DNA of 64,000 nt from Tolypothrix brevis GSE-NOS-MK-07-07A (GCA_019358985.1 JAHHIJ010000006.1:1-64000); one strand, 5' to 3'. Counted from the first letter of the stretch, positions 7,993-17,171 are shown. The notes: generated by a model from the letters alone, not told the origin. Program-made: numbers and translations.

Positions 7993-9400
7993 TCCGCTCA
8001 ACTCATTATTTTCTGACCTATCGGGAGATGATGAGTTGGAAATAGAAGAGGTAGAAACCGATCCTGTGTTTCTCCCATCCCGGTTTCAAGCTCGGAGAAA
8101 AAAAGCCGCTCTAGTTTTGACTGTCGTCTGGAGCGGCACCATCGCTTTACATTTAGTTTCTTGGGGTTCTATTTTCATTCTAGGATTGACCACTGTCTTA
8201 GGAATTCATGCCCTGAGAATTGTGTTTGCTAAACCGGGCAAAGAACACTTCGTAGGGGAAAATAATTTCTTCCCCTACGAAGAGGAAATGCTGGGTAATT
8301 TACCAAAAGTATCTGTGTTAGTGGCGGCTAAAAATGAAGAAGCAGTTATTGCCAATTTAGTCAACAATCTTTGTAATTTAAAATATCCGCAAGGTGATTA
8401 CGAAGTCTGGATAATTGACGATAATAGCAACGACACAACGCCGCAGCTATTAGCACAATTAACAGAAAAATACAATAACCTAAAAGTATTAAGACGTTCA
8501 GCAGAAGCAAGTGGCGGTAAGTCAGGGGCATTAAATCAAGTTTTGCCGCTGACGCAAGGGGAAATTATAGCGGTGTTTGACGCTGATGCGATTGTGTCGC
8601 CAGACTTGTTATTGCAGGTAATACCCTTGTTTGCCAAAGAAAAGCTGGGCGCGGTGCAGGTACGAAAAGCGATCGCCAACGCCAAAGAAAACTTTTGGAC
8701 AAAAGGTCAAATGGCAGAAATGGCAGTTGATGCCGTTTTTCAAAAGCGACGGATTGCCATTGGTGGAATCGGCGAACTGCGGGGAAATGGTCAATTTGTC
8801 CGGCGCCAAGCCTTGGAATGTTGCGGTGGCTGGAATGAAGAAACCATCACCGATGACTTAGATTTGACATTCCGCCTGCATCTAAACGACTGGGATATTG
8901 ATTGTGCTTTTAATTCAGCGGTGGAAGAAGAGGGCGTAACAAATGCGATCGCTCTTTGGCATCAGCGCAACCGTTGGGCAGAAGGGGGATATCAGCGCTA
9001 TTTAGATTATTGGGATTTGATTTTCCGTAACTGCATGGGGAGAAGTAAAACCTGGGATTTGCTGATGTTTTTGCTGATTATGTATATTTTACCAACAGCA
9101 GCAGTTCCAGATTTGTTGATGGCTCTAGCACGTCATCGTCTACCAATTCTCAGTCCAGTCAGCGGCTTGACAGTCACCATGTCAATGGCGGGTATGTTCG
9201 CAGGTCTAAAGCGGATACGTCAAGATAAAGAGAAAAAATTTCGCATTTCCAGCTACTTTGTCCCCCTGCTTCAGACATTACGCGGAATTATATACATGTT
9301 CCACTGGTTTGTAGTCATGAGCAGCACCACTGCCCGTATGTCAGTCAGACCAAAGCGGCTCAAATGGGTGAAAACAGTCCATCAAGGGACTGGGGAATAG
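7946..9400 (+). CDS. family 2 glycosyltransferase, membrane-bound
   Basis: A 484-residue processive-type glycosyltransferase. Two N-terminal membrane helices at about 55-90 are followed by a GT-A domain: VSVLVAAKNEEAVIANLVNN, IIDDNSNDTT, VFDADAIVSPDLLLQ (DxD), ITDDLDLTFRL and WHQRNRWAEGG (Q..RW). More helices follow at about 370-450. This architecture resembles cellulose synthase and BcsA-like or hyaluronan-type enzymes. The start at 7946 lies inside the radical SAM gene and gives MPANSW..., the N-terminus I recall for Nostoc homologues. The product sugar is unknown. Confidence 0.88.
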   Translation: MPANSWPENDSYNELDPLNSLFSDLSGDDELEIEEVETDPVFLPSRFQARRKKAALVLTVVWSGTIALHLVSWGSIFILGLTTVLGIHALRIVFAKPGKEHFVGENNFFPYEEEMLGNLPKVSVLVAAKNEEAVIANLVNNLCNLKYPQGDYEVWIIDDNSNDTTPQLLAQLTEKYNNLKVLRRSAEASGGKSGALNQVLPLTQGEIIAVFDADAIVSPDLLLQVIPLFAKEKLGAVQVRKAIANAKENFWTKGQMAEMAVDAVFQKRRIAIGGIGELRGNGQFVRRQALECCGGWNEETITDDLDLTFRLHLNDWDIDCAFNSAVEEEGVTNAIALWHQRNRWAEGGYQRYLDYWDLIFRNCMGRSKTWDLLMFLLIMYILPTAAVPDLLMALARHRLPILSPVSGLTVTMSMAGMFAGLKRIRQDKEKKFRISSYFVPLLQTLRGIIYMFHWFVVMSSTTARMSVRPKRLKWVKTVHQGTGE

Positions 9401-9572
9401 GGATTAGGGAGGGGAAAGGGGGAAAGGGGAAGGGGGAAAGGGGAAGAAAAATATAATACACGTATTTAAATAACTCTTCTTACAAACCTCATCGGGACGG
9501 AAACCGACCCCGCTGAGGAAGGCACTTTATTTCCATACCTTTCCCCTTTCCCCTTTACCCCTCCCCAATGCC
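9401..9572. repeat. STRR spacer between convergent genes
   Basis: GGGGAAAGGGGGAAAGG repeats lie at 9412-9445 and CCCCTTTCCCCTTTA repeats at 9541-9560, so the spacer as a whole can fold on itself. A weak stem CCTCATCGGG...CCCCGCTGAGG lies at 9488-9521. The spacer may end both converging transcripts (glycosyltransferase and dnaX). Confidence 0.6.
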
Positions 9573-11915
9573 CTAATCTTCATCCACTTCCGCTTCTTCT
9601 AACGAATCAGTTGTAGTTACAGAGTCTGACATTTCTACCACATCTTCTGTGAAGCGGATAATTTGACCATCAAAAAATTTCGCGAGACTTCGAGCTGCGA
9701 TCGCCACTTGATCAGCATTTTCCATATTATCAACGGCTGCTGGTGGGGAAAGCGATGGCGGTGGAGGCATTTGCACTGATTGCGGAACTGAGTCTCCATC
9801 AGTTTTTGCAGGAGGTTGTTTTGCTGGCACCGTTACTTCTGCTGCCGGCGGTGTTATATTATCGCTTTGATAATTTGGTGGAGGCTGGGCTTTGACGCTG
9901 TTAGACTTTGGGGGGGTAGAAGGTGGTGAACCGCTGATTAATTCTAGATTTACTTTTATCTGACGCTGGAAAGCCTTTTCAAAGGCTGTGGCTATTATCG
10001 GCTGCTCTGTCTGAAGCCTTTTATACCAAGCCGGAGATTTGATGCCAATTCGGGCAACATTACCATCAAACTCTATCAGATGGCACATTTGACGCAGCAA
10101 TGAACCTGTAGAAATTGGTAGGTAAGTTACTACCTTTTGCCAAGTTTCTGTAAGTGAAGCATCGTTGGATTCCGGAGGGGTTTCCGGTGGGGTAGAGACG
10201 CGATTAATCGCGTCTGGGGTTTCCGGTGCGGGAGTAGAGACGCGATTAATTGCGTCTGGAGTAGGGGGAGGTGGGGTGATGGTGGGTGATGCTGTTGGGG
10301 TAGCAATGGGTGCTAGGCTTGTAGGTGCGGGTTGAGTGTTGGCACTGGGCAATAAGCCTAGCAATGTTACTTCTAACCACAAACGCGGCTGAGTGGTGTT
10401 TTTGATTTGGACTTCAGCGGTTCGCAGGTGTTGCTGTCCTGTCAAAATTGTAGTTATGTGTAACTGTTGGGTGAATTCAACGATCGCTTTCCAAGTTTGG
10501 TCAGTACAAGTAACTAAATCTTGGCGTTTGGGTGCCGTTTTAGCGATGAGTAAATCGCGGTAGAATGCAGCAAGATTCTGAAGAATAGTTAAAGGTTCGC
10601 GACCACGGTCAAGGATTTTGCGGGTATTGTCAAGAACAGCTTCAGGATTATTTTGAGCGATCGCGTTCACTAATACAAGCAAATCTTGTTCGCTTACCGA
10701 ACCGACTAAATCCCAAACTCGCTCTGGTGTCACTTCACCAGCTAATAGTGCTAATTGGTCGAGCAAACTTTCAGCATCACGCAATCCACCTTGAGCAATT
10801 TGGGCAACTAATTTTACAGCGTCTCCAGAAATATTAATATTTTCTTGTAAGGCGATCGCTTTCAAATGCTTCACCATCGGCTCTACCTGAATTCGCCTAA
10901 AATCAAACCTTTGGCAGCGAGAAATAATCGTTGGTAAAACTCTTTGCGGGTCGGTTGTCGCTAAGACAAAGACAACGTGTCTCGGTGGTTCTTCTAATGT
11001 CTTTAGTAGCGAATTAAATGCCGCATTACTCAGCATGTGACAATTATGGACTAACAGACCGTTAGCCACAAAGTTGTGATTATGCTCAACTTCAATATCA
11101 TAAACTTGCTCAACTCCAGCGAGGTGAACAGATTCGACCGTTTCCAAACTTGTAGTCCATTGCGGGTATGGAATATTCGTAGTAAGCGCTAAAGCGCTTA
11201 TTTTAGGCACTAAAGTGCCTACTACGAGCCTAAATTTAGATTCTACACTCGCAGGGGATAGTATCTTCGCTCCTTTTTTCAAGTGTTTTGCTGGTATCCA
11301 TCCCTCAACTGTCCTGATTAAATGATTACCCGTACATCTGATTTCTTGGTTTGTTGTCTTGATAACCAGAGTCTGACGTTCTCCCTGGTCTAACCATCTG
11401 ACAACTTTTTGGAATTCCCACTTTCGATTTGCATCATTGTAACTGAGAACCTTTTTACCCTTAATGTTAGAGTCATCAATCCTAACAAGCCCTTCACTGG
11501 TTAAAACTAGAGAGTCTCCTGTTAAACACTCATCAATAACATAAACCTTGTAGCGACATTGAACCGGGGCAAACTGCGCCTTTTCAATAAGTTCGCGGAT
11601 ATTATCGACACCAGTATTGCTTGCCGCATCGATTTCGATTACATCTAGAGAATAGCCTTTAGTGATACCCTTACATACATCACAGATGCCGCAAGGTTCT
11701 GCTGTGGGTTTGTCACTATTAAGACAATTGAGGGATTTGGCGAGAATTCTGGCACTCGAAGTTTTCCCCGTACCTCGTGGACCAGTAAATAAATATGCTG
11801 GGGCTATTTTAGCTGTGCGAATGGCGTTAGTGAGAGTAGAGGCGATCGCCTCTTGACCCACTAGTTCAGCAAAACTCTTTGGGCGATACTTATGGTGCAG
11901 CGGTTCGTAAGACAT
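9573..11915 (-). CDS. dnaX: DNA polymerase III subunit gamma/tau, with intein
   Basis: 780 codons, of which 162 encode an intein, leaving a mature protein of about 618 residues. The N-terminal AAA+ clamp-loader domain has Walker A GPRGTGKTSS, a four-Cys zinc module (CGICDVC with upstream and downstream Cys) and Walker B VIDECHM, which the intein splits. Domain III follows, then a Pro/Thr-rich tau linker and an acidic C-terminus. ATG at 11915 starts the conserved MSYEPLHHKYRPKSF; the longer frame to 11969 begins with TTG. Two palindromic repeats encode part of the linker. The protein loads beta clamps and links the replisome. Confidence 0.95.
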   Translation of the reverse strand: MSYEPLHHKYRPKSFAELVGQEAIASTLTNAIRTAKIAPAYLFTGPRGTGKTSSARILAKSLNCLNSDKPTAEPCGICDVCKGITKGYSLDVIEIDAASNTGVDNIRELIEKAQFAPVQCRYKVYVIDECLTGDSLVLTSEGLVRIDDSNIKGKKVLSYNDANRKWEFQKVVRWLDQGERQTLVIKTTNQEIRCTGNHLIRTVEGWIPAKHLKKGAKILSPASVESKFRLVVGTLVPKISALALTTNIPYPQWTTSLETVESVHLAGVEQVYDIEVEHNHNFVANGLLVHNCHMLSNAAFNSLLKTLEEPPRHVVFVLATTDPQRVLPTIISRCQRFDFRRIQVEPMVKHLKAIALQENINISGDAVKLVAQIAQGGLRDAESLLDQLALLAGEVTPERVWDLVGSVSEQDLLVLVNAIAQNNPEAVLDNTRKILDRGREPLTILQNLAAFYRDLLIAKTAPKRQDLVTCTDQTWKAIVEFTQQLHITTILTGQQHLRTAEVQIKNTTQPRLWLEVTLLGLLPSANTQPAPTSLAPIATPTASPTITPPPPTPDAINRVSTPAPETPDAINRVSTPPETPPESNDASLTETWQKVVTYLPISTGSLLRQMCHLIEFDGNVARIGIKSPAWYKRLQTEQPIIATAFEKAFQRQIKVNLELISGSPPSTPPKSNSVKAQPPPNYQSDNITPPAAEVTVPAKQPPAKTDGDSVPQSVQMPPPPSLSPPAAVDNMENADQVAIAARSLAKFFDGQIIRFTEDVVEMSDSVTTTDSLEEAEVDED
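10192..10215 (-). repeat. palindromic repeat coding within tau linker, copy 1
   Basis: GTAGAGACGCGATTAATCGCGTCT is the imperfect palindrome of the GTAGAGACG family found in many spacers of this window. Here it is translated in frame as DAINRVST. A second copy lies 18 bases away. (Positions 10192-10215; key core GCGATTAATCGC.). Confidence 0.75.
10234..10257 (-). repeat. palindromic repeat coding within tau linker, copy 2
   Basis: This near-identical copy of the preceding palindrome (one base different, ATTAATTGCG in place of ATTAATCGCG) is also read as DAINRVST. The two copies and their Pro/Glu-rich spacers make the peptide TPDAINRVSTPAPE then TPDAINRVSTPPE. Confidence 0.75.
11043..11528 (-). 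other. DnaX mini-intein (162 residues, no endonuclease domain)
   Basis: An in-frame insertion splits VIDE|CHMLS of the Walker B region. All splicing residues are present: Cys1 (CLTGDSLV, block A), a block B TGNH (residues 66-69), block F YDIEVEHNHNFVANGLLV and block G HN followed by extein Cys. At 162 residues it is a minimal Hint domain without a LAGLIDADG domain. DnaX inteins are known in cyanobacteria such as Synechocystis. Splicing should restore an intact clamp loader. The linker between the two halves of the Hint fold holds a palindromic repeat. Confidence 0.95.
11178..11226 (-). repeat. two-hairpin palindromic repeat inside the intein
   Basis: CGTAGTA...TACTACG bounds two hairpins, AAGCGCTAAAGCGCTT and AGGCACTAAAGTGCCT, joined by ATTTT-like sequence. 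Its 48-base core is read in frame as VVGTLVPKISALALTT. The family also occurs at 1388 and 17076 in spacers. The length, a multiple of three, and the stop-free frame allow it to sit inside a gene. Confidence 0.8.
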
Positions 11916-12278
11916 GGAAGTAGGTAGAGCGGGGGACTCCCTCTGATCTAGTTGAAATGTCAATGCCAATTTAGGGGACTGGTTGTACTGGGGACTGGGG
12001 ATTGGGGAATTTCCGCGTTCGATTGGTTAATTATCTGTAGCACTCAAAAGAGTTTGCCATGAAACCATTTTAAACTTACCGCCCAATGTTTAGGATACTT
12101 AAATTGCCGTTTATGATTGTCTTCCTTGTTCAGGTTGATTTTCTCGTCTACATCAACATAAAAATTCATATAAATTGTTAAAAATTATTAATTTATAATT
12201 TATAATTTTCGCAAAACACTTACCCAATCAAGTGTATCGTAGACATCGCTACAATCTTAAAATAACCAACACTCAGGG
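11916..12278. other. intergenic region upstream of dnaX and the 12.3-kb gene
   Basis: This spacer lies between divergent genes. It holds a small GGGGACTGGGGATTGGGG tandem repeat at about 11974-12008 and an AT-rich stretch with a TTATTAATTTATAATTTATAA repeat at 12180-12210. No gene, RNA or clear promoter consensus was recognised. Confidence 0.5.
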
Positions 12279-13004
12279 GTGCAGCAGATGCTCAATAGGC
12301 TCCTTCACTGGCTTAAAAGGTTTTTTCAACGCTTGTTTGGTAAAAAACAGACTTCATCGTCATCTGTGGCTGATGTTCAAAAACAACCTGCTCCACCCCT
12401 AACTGATACGGATCTAGAATTTCTCTTTAGCGAACTTTTAGAAGGTGTGCATCAAGCACGAGGGCAAGCTTGGGCGCTGAAGTGGCTGCATAATATTGAA
12501 CATCGCATTTCAGATCAACGTTGGCTGGAATGGTTGGAGCAGTTTAGCGAAAAATTACTCGCTTCCCCTGCACCTAACAATGAATTAGCATCCCGGATGG
12601 TGGATCTGGGTGAGTTGGAAGTCGGCGAAGTCGGTGATGCTGCCTATGATATTGGAATGCGGCTGTTGACACGCAATGTCAGCGAACCAGTATGGGAGTA
12701 TGACGGACCAGATGGGATCAAGACCACTCCTTCACCCGAACAAAGGAATATGGCAACAGAAAGTGCAGCAGAGTCAGAAACTATGCTTTATGAAGAATTA
12801 TCAACCAATCCAGAAAGCGCAGCAGAGTCAGAAACTCTGCCGGAGCAAGAATTGCAAACCGTCACCCTAGAGGAGTTGTTTGTCATGTTGCAGCAGGATG
12901 AAAGCTTACGCAAGCAAATTTCCCAACAGTTAGGAATTGAGACAGACGATCCGCAATTGATTGTCCAGGAATTGTTTAATCAATTTCAAGCTGCTAATCA
13001 ATAG
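12279..13004 (+). CDS. short paralogue of the N-terminal region of the TPR-CHAT protein
   Basis: 241 residues starting at GTG (ATG is three codons further). A basic, aromatic amphipathic N-terminus (LLHWLKRFFQRLFGKK) precedes a conserved helical domain (DLEFLFSELLEGVHQARGQA to DIGMRLLTRN). A Glu/Ser-rich stretch with a repeated ESAAESET follows, then TLEELFVMLQQDESLRKQIS. The same blocks occur in the same order in the first 390 residues of the next gene, but this protein stops before the TPR and CHAT regions. It could be a regulator or decoy of its neighbour. No known domain is recognised. Confidence 0.75.
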   Translation: MQQMLNRLLHWLKRFFQRLFGKKQTSSSSVADVQKQPAPPLTDTDLEFLFSELLEGVHQARGQAWALKWLHNIEHRISDQRWLEWLEQFSEKLLASPAPNNELASRMVDLGELEVGEVGDAAYDIGMRLLTRNVSEPVWEYDGPDGIKTTPSPEQRNMATESAAESETMLYEELSTNPESAAESETLPEQELQTVTLEELFVMLQQDESLRKQISQQLGIETDDPQLIVQELFNQFQAANQ

Positions 13005-13173
13005 GCTTGGGGAATTGAAGAGGGGGAAAGGGGAAAGGAATTAATTTTTTATCTCAAGAATGCTCCCTCTGCTCCCAATGCCAGATTTCCCTTTACAATG
13101 TATGAGGTTTTTACGTAATGGTTGCTTTTTTTGACACCGCTGTCGTTAAAATCTATGAGAAACAACATCCAGA

Positions 13174-16100
13174 GTGCGGCAGATGCTCAAGCGGCTAGTA
13201 GAGTGGCTTAATATATTTTGGAAACGTGTCTTTGGTAGGAAACGGACTCGTTCTCAAAACCGGATCAAAAGACAAAATGTGGTGCATCAAGCACCGGAAT
13301 TGACAAACGCCGATCTTGAAGTTTTGTATAACCAACTACTAGAAGGCGTATATCAGGCACGAGGACAAGAATGGGCGCAGAAATATCTGCAAAGGATGGA
13401 AAATCGGATTAGCGTTGACCGATGGCTTGATTGGTTGCTGAATTTCGGCGAAAAATTGTTAGCATCACCTGCACCGAATAATCAGTTAGCAACGCGAATG
13501 GTACAACTGGGTGAACTTGGTGTCGGCGTAATTGGCGATCTTTCTTATGATATTGGTATCCGGTTGTTGACGCGGAACTTAGGGGAAATTTCTTGGGAGG
13601 AAAACGAGGAAAATGCAGAACATACAACGTCTACAGCAATTCTCACCTCTATTGAAATTGGGGATGTGGAAAACTTTGAAGAACTGGAATGGGAGTATGA
13701 AGCACCTGTTACCCAAACTATTGCCCAGGATGTGCCAAGGGCTTCCGCAAAGGGGGGAATACAAAGTTGCGAATTAGTATGGGAGCATCAAGTAGAAGAA
13801 AGTGTTGAAAGTATATCGCCTACACTAGAGGAAACTCTAAGCGAAGAAGAATTGGTAGAGAACTTCCGGGAATTAGTATGGGAGTATCAAGCAGAAGAAA
13901 GTATAGCGCCTACACTAGAGGAAACTCTAAGCAAAGAAGAATTGATAGAGAACTTCCGCGAATTAGTATGGGAGCATCAAGCGTCAGAAGCAGAAGAAAG
14001 TGTTGAAAGTATATCGCCTACACTAGAGGAAACTCTAAGCGAAGAAGAATTGATAGAGAACTTCCGGGAATTAGTATGGGAGTATCAAGCGTCAGAAGCT
14101 GAAAATATAACTCCTGTTGTGGAAGAGGTAATAAGCGATCGCCTCATGTCTGTTGGCGAAACGTTGATGGAAAACACTCCAGAAGAATCCGCACAAACAA
14201 CTTGGGATGATTCGTTGGCAAATTTAGAGCCAGATGTAGCCCAAACACTGGATGAGTTGTTGGTCAGATTAGACCAAAGTACCAGTTTAGTCCAGCAACT
14301 TGCTTCCGGACTGGCAATTCACTCATCTGAAGCACGACAATTAACTAGTACTGATACCCAAGCGCAAGAATGGTTTTATCAAGGACTTCAGCTAGCGAAG
14401 ACTGGTGATTTGTTAGGGGCGATCGCTTGTTACGATGAAGCTTTACAAATTAACCCGTCCGTGTATGATGTTTGGTTTAATCGAGGTTTGACATTATTTC
14501 ACTTAGGACAGTTGTCCGAGGCGATCGCCTCTTATGACAGAGCGCTCTTAATCAAACAAGACTCTCCTAAAGCTTGGTACAATCGAGGCGGCATCTTAGG
14601 CGAATTAGGACAGTTGTCCGAGGCGATCGCCTCCTTGGATGTCGCACTGGAAATTCAGCCAAACAACGAAGAAGCTTGGTCTAGCCGAGGTTTCGCGCTG
14701 CTGAAATTAGGCAGGCTATCAGAAGCTGTTTCTAGTTACGACAAAGCACTCGAATTGCAACCAGAAGACCCTCAAAACTGGTATTACCGAGGAATTGCAC
14801 TCGCTGTAGATCAACGAAACTCCGAAGCGATCGCCTCTTACGACAATGCACTTTTAATTGATCCAGATTATCCCGAAGTCTGGATCGACCGAGGGGTGGT
14901 GCTAGGACAATTAGGACAATGGTCAGAAGCAATTGAGTCTTGGGATAAAGCTTTAGAAATTCAACCGCATTTTTACTTAATTTGGTTCAATAGAGGTATC
15001 GCCTTAGATAATTTAGGACGGAAAACTGAAGCGATCGCCTCTTATCACAAAGCCATAGAAATCAATCCCGAATTTCACTTAGCTTGGTACAACCAAGCAG
15101 TAGCGCTGTTTCATATCGGAGAATTTGTCGAAGCGATCGCCGCTTATGATGGTGCTTTGCAACTTCAACCAGATTATTGGGAAGCTTGGATTGGTCGAGG
15201 TACATCCGCAGGAATGGCGGTAAATCCGATTTTGAAAGAAGGCGATTATGATGCAAAATTGATCAGCTATGAAGCTGGATTGGATTATGTTCGCCAAGAT
15301 ACACAACAAGAAGGTTGGGGCAGATTGCATTTAGCGATCGCAAACGCACACTACGACAAAGGAAAAAGACATCCCACACCCCGCTATTATTGGCGTCAAG
15401 CCGTATCTGAGTACAATCAGGCGCTTTTAACCCTCACACAAGAAGACTTTCCCCAACTGCATCTAGAAGTATTGCAAAACTTCATTAAAGCACTTATAGG
15501 TTTGGGAGAAATCACATACGCACAAGAATTGTTACAATACGCTACAGATGTATGGCAACGTTTATTAAATGAACCAAGTTCTGAAGAAAGCAAAAAACAA
15601 TTAGCTTTGAAATTTGCTAGTTTTGGACAATTAGCAGTTGATTTAGCCATACAATCTGGCGAATGGCGACAAGCTTTAGAAATCGCCGAATACAACAAAA
15701 ATGCTTGTTTAACTTGGCTAATTTTTGGTTGGATTGATGACATCTCTTCACCTAATTATCCAGAAATTCAACAACTACTTAATCCGACAACCGCAATCAT
15801 TTACTGGCACATCAGCCCTTACGCTTTACGCACCTTCATAATCAAAGATGATGCCCCAGAACCTATCCCCGTCTTTACACCCATAATTAGTGCCGCAGTA
15901 AGTGATGAATTTCCCCTACCTGAAGCTGTGCAAATTTTGGTGGAATTAGAAGATTGGTTAGACGATTGGAATCAACAATATCAGGAATATCGTAGCTTAG
16001 ATCAAAACAAACAAAGCAAAGATAATCACTCCTGGTTAGTGGATATGGAACAGAGGCTTTTGCATCTAAAAAATATCCTTAATATTTCTACCGTTGAACA

Positions 16101-17067
16101 CGAACTTGAAGGTATCAACCAATTAATTTTAATTCCCCACCGCGACTTACATAGATTTCCTCTTCATGCCCTTTTTAGTATTTCTTCTGAAGAAGAATCG
16201 TCGAGCAATGCAAATTACACAATTACCTATTTGCCAAGCGCTCAAATCGGCTTATCTCTAAATTCCCAACTAGAACTCCAGGGATATGAAGAGAAATTAT
16301 TAAGTATTGAACATCCTAACAGTACAGATTATCCGCCACTCAAATTTGCCAAACTTGAATCGGAAACTATTAGCCAAATGTTCAATAATCCCAAACGGTA
16401 CCAAGGAGCACAAGCAACTAAAAATATAGTGGAATATGCCTTATTTTGTGAATACAATATATTTCATTTTACAGGTCATGCGACTGACAATTTTATTGAA
16501 CCGAAAAAATCACAACTGGTATTATCAGGTGAAGATAAACTAACCTTAGAAGAAATCTGCGAAAAGACACTTACAAGCTACAATTTAGTTACTCTCTCAG
16601 CTTGCGAAACTGCTATTACTAGCAAACAAACTATCACCACCGAGTATCTAGGTTTAGCGAATGTTTTTTTAAGTTGTGGTTCCGCTCATGTAATTAGGAC
16701 TTTGTGGACTGTAGAATCAACTGCAAATGCCTTATTGATGATTGAGTTTTATCGACGACGACAGCCAAACAAATTAGAAGCAACAGCCTTAGCAGAAGCC
16801 ACAAAATGGTTGAAAGAACTAACAGTTGCAGAATTGAACAAATGGTACGAAAATTTGCTGAGTACTTTGCCTGCCGAGGAATTTAGGTTTAAAGCATATT
16901 TAGCAACAGAAATGTATAGAACTAGAAAAGTCGCAGCAAATGAAAAGCTTTACAATCAACCTTACTACTGGGCAGCATTCACAATTGCAGGTAAAGTAAT
17001 TACAGAGGTCAAAGAATCAAATAACCTAGAAGATTTTTACGCTTTAATACTCGACCAAGAATTTTAA
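13174..17067 (+). CDS. TPR-CHAT protein (caspase-HetF-like protease family)
   Basis: 1297 residues starting at GTG. Order: a basic amphipathic N-terminus (RLVEWLNIFWKRVFGRK); the helical domain shared with the upstream gene (about 40-140); four degenerate repeats of about 35-40 residues ending in FRELVWEYQ (about 200-310); about eight TPRs (390-680); a helical linker; and a CHAT domain at about 960-1290 with His in FHFTGHATDNF and Cys in TLSACETA. CHAT is a clan CD peptidase domain related to caspases and separases; HetF and Craspase effectors are examples. The dyad is intact, so it is probably an active protease. The substrate is unknown. Confidence 0.9.
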   Translation: MRQMLKRLVEWLNIFWKRVFGRKRTRSQNRIKRQNVVHQAPELTNADLEVLYNQLLEGVYQARGQEWAQKYLQRMENRISVDRWLDWLLNFGEKLLASPAPNNQLATRMVQLGELGVGVIGDLSYDIGIRLLTRNLGEISWEENEENAEHTTSTAILTSIEIGDVENFEELEWEYEAPVTQTIAQDVPRASAKGGIQSCELVWEHQVEESVESISPTLEETLSEEELVENFRELVWEYQAEESIAPTLEETLSKEELIENFRELVWEHQASEAEESVESISPTLEETLSEEELIENFRELVWEYQASEAENITPVVEEVISDRLMSVGETLMENTPEESAQTTWDDSLANLEPDVAQTLDELLVRLDQSTSLVQQLASGLAIHSSEARQLTSTDTQAQEWFYQGLQLAKTGDLLGAIACYDEALQINPSVYDVWFNRGLTLFHLGQLSEAIASYDRALLIKQDSPKAWYNRGGILGELGQLSEAIASLDVALEIQPNNEEAWSSRGFALLKLGRLSEAVSSYDKALELQPEDPQNWYYRGIALAVDQRNSEAIASYDNALLIDPDYPEVWIDRGVVLGQLGQWSEAIESWDKALEIQPHFYLIWFNRGIALDNLGRKTEAIASYHKAIEINPEFHLAWYNQAVALFHIGEFVEAIAAYDGALQLQPDYWEAWIGRGTSAGMAVNPILKEGDYDAKLISYEAGLDYVRQDTQQEGWGRLHLAIANAHYDKGKRHPTPRYYWRQAVSEYNQALLTLTQEDFPQLHLEVLQNFIKALIGLGEITYAQELLQYATDVWQRLLNEPSSEESKKQLALKFASFGQLAVDLAIQSGEWRQALEIAEYNKNACLTWLIFGWIDDISSPNYPEIQQLLNPTTAIIYWHISPYALRTFIIKDDAPEPIPVFTPIISAAVSDEFPLPEAVQILVELEDWLDDWNQQYQEYRSLDQNKQSKDNHSWLVDMEQRLLHLKNILNISTVEHELEGINQLILIPHRDLHRFPLHALFSISSEEESSSNANYTITYLPSAQIGLSLNSQLELQGYEEKLLSIEHPNSTDYPPLKFAKLESETISQMFNNPKRYQGAQATKNIVEYALFCEYNIFHFTGHATDNFIEPKKSQLVLSGEDKLTLEEICEKTLTSYNLVTLSACETAITSKQTITTEYLGLANVFLSCGSAHVIRTLWTVESTANALLMIEFYRRRQPNKLEATALAEATKWLKELTVAELNKWYENLLSTLPAEEFRFKAYLATEMYRTRKVAANEKLYNQPYYWAAFTIAGKVITEVKESNNLEDFYALILDQEF

Positions 17068-17075
17068 AATTCTTC

Positions 17076-17117
17076 GTAGTGAGCGCTTCAGCGCTCAATC
17101 GCTTAATTGCTCACTAC
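17076..17117. repeat. two-hairpin palindromic repeat
   Basis: GTAGTGAGCGCTTCAGCGCTC followed by AATCGCTTAATTGCTCACTAC. The outer GTAGTGAGC/GCTCACTAC arms pair and an inner GAGCGCTTCAGCGCTC hairpin can form. It lies 9 bases after the CHAT gene stop and may act as its terminator. It belongs to the family seen at 1388 and inside the DnaX intein. Confidence 0.65.
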
Positions 17118-17171
17118 AAAATGACAGCAATTTTCATCTATTTGAACCACACATCAAAAACTAAAATCTAT

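Noticed and set aside
9482-9521. GGGACGGAAAC near 9496 looks like the end of a cyanobacterial CRISPR repeat
   Set aside because: It occurs once, with no repeated unit or spacers, and is better seen as part of a weak hairpin between convergent genes.
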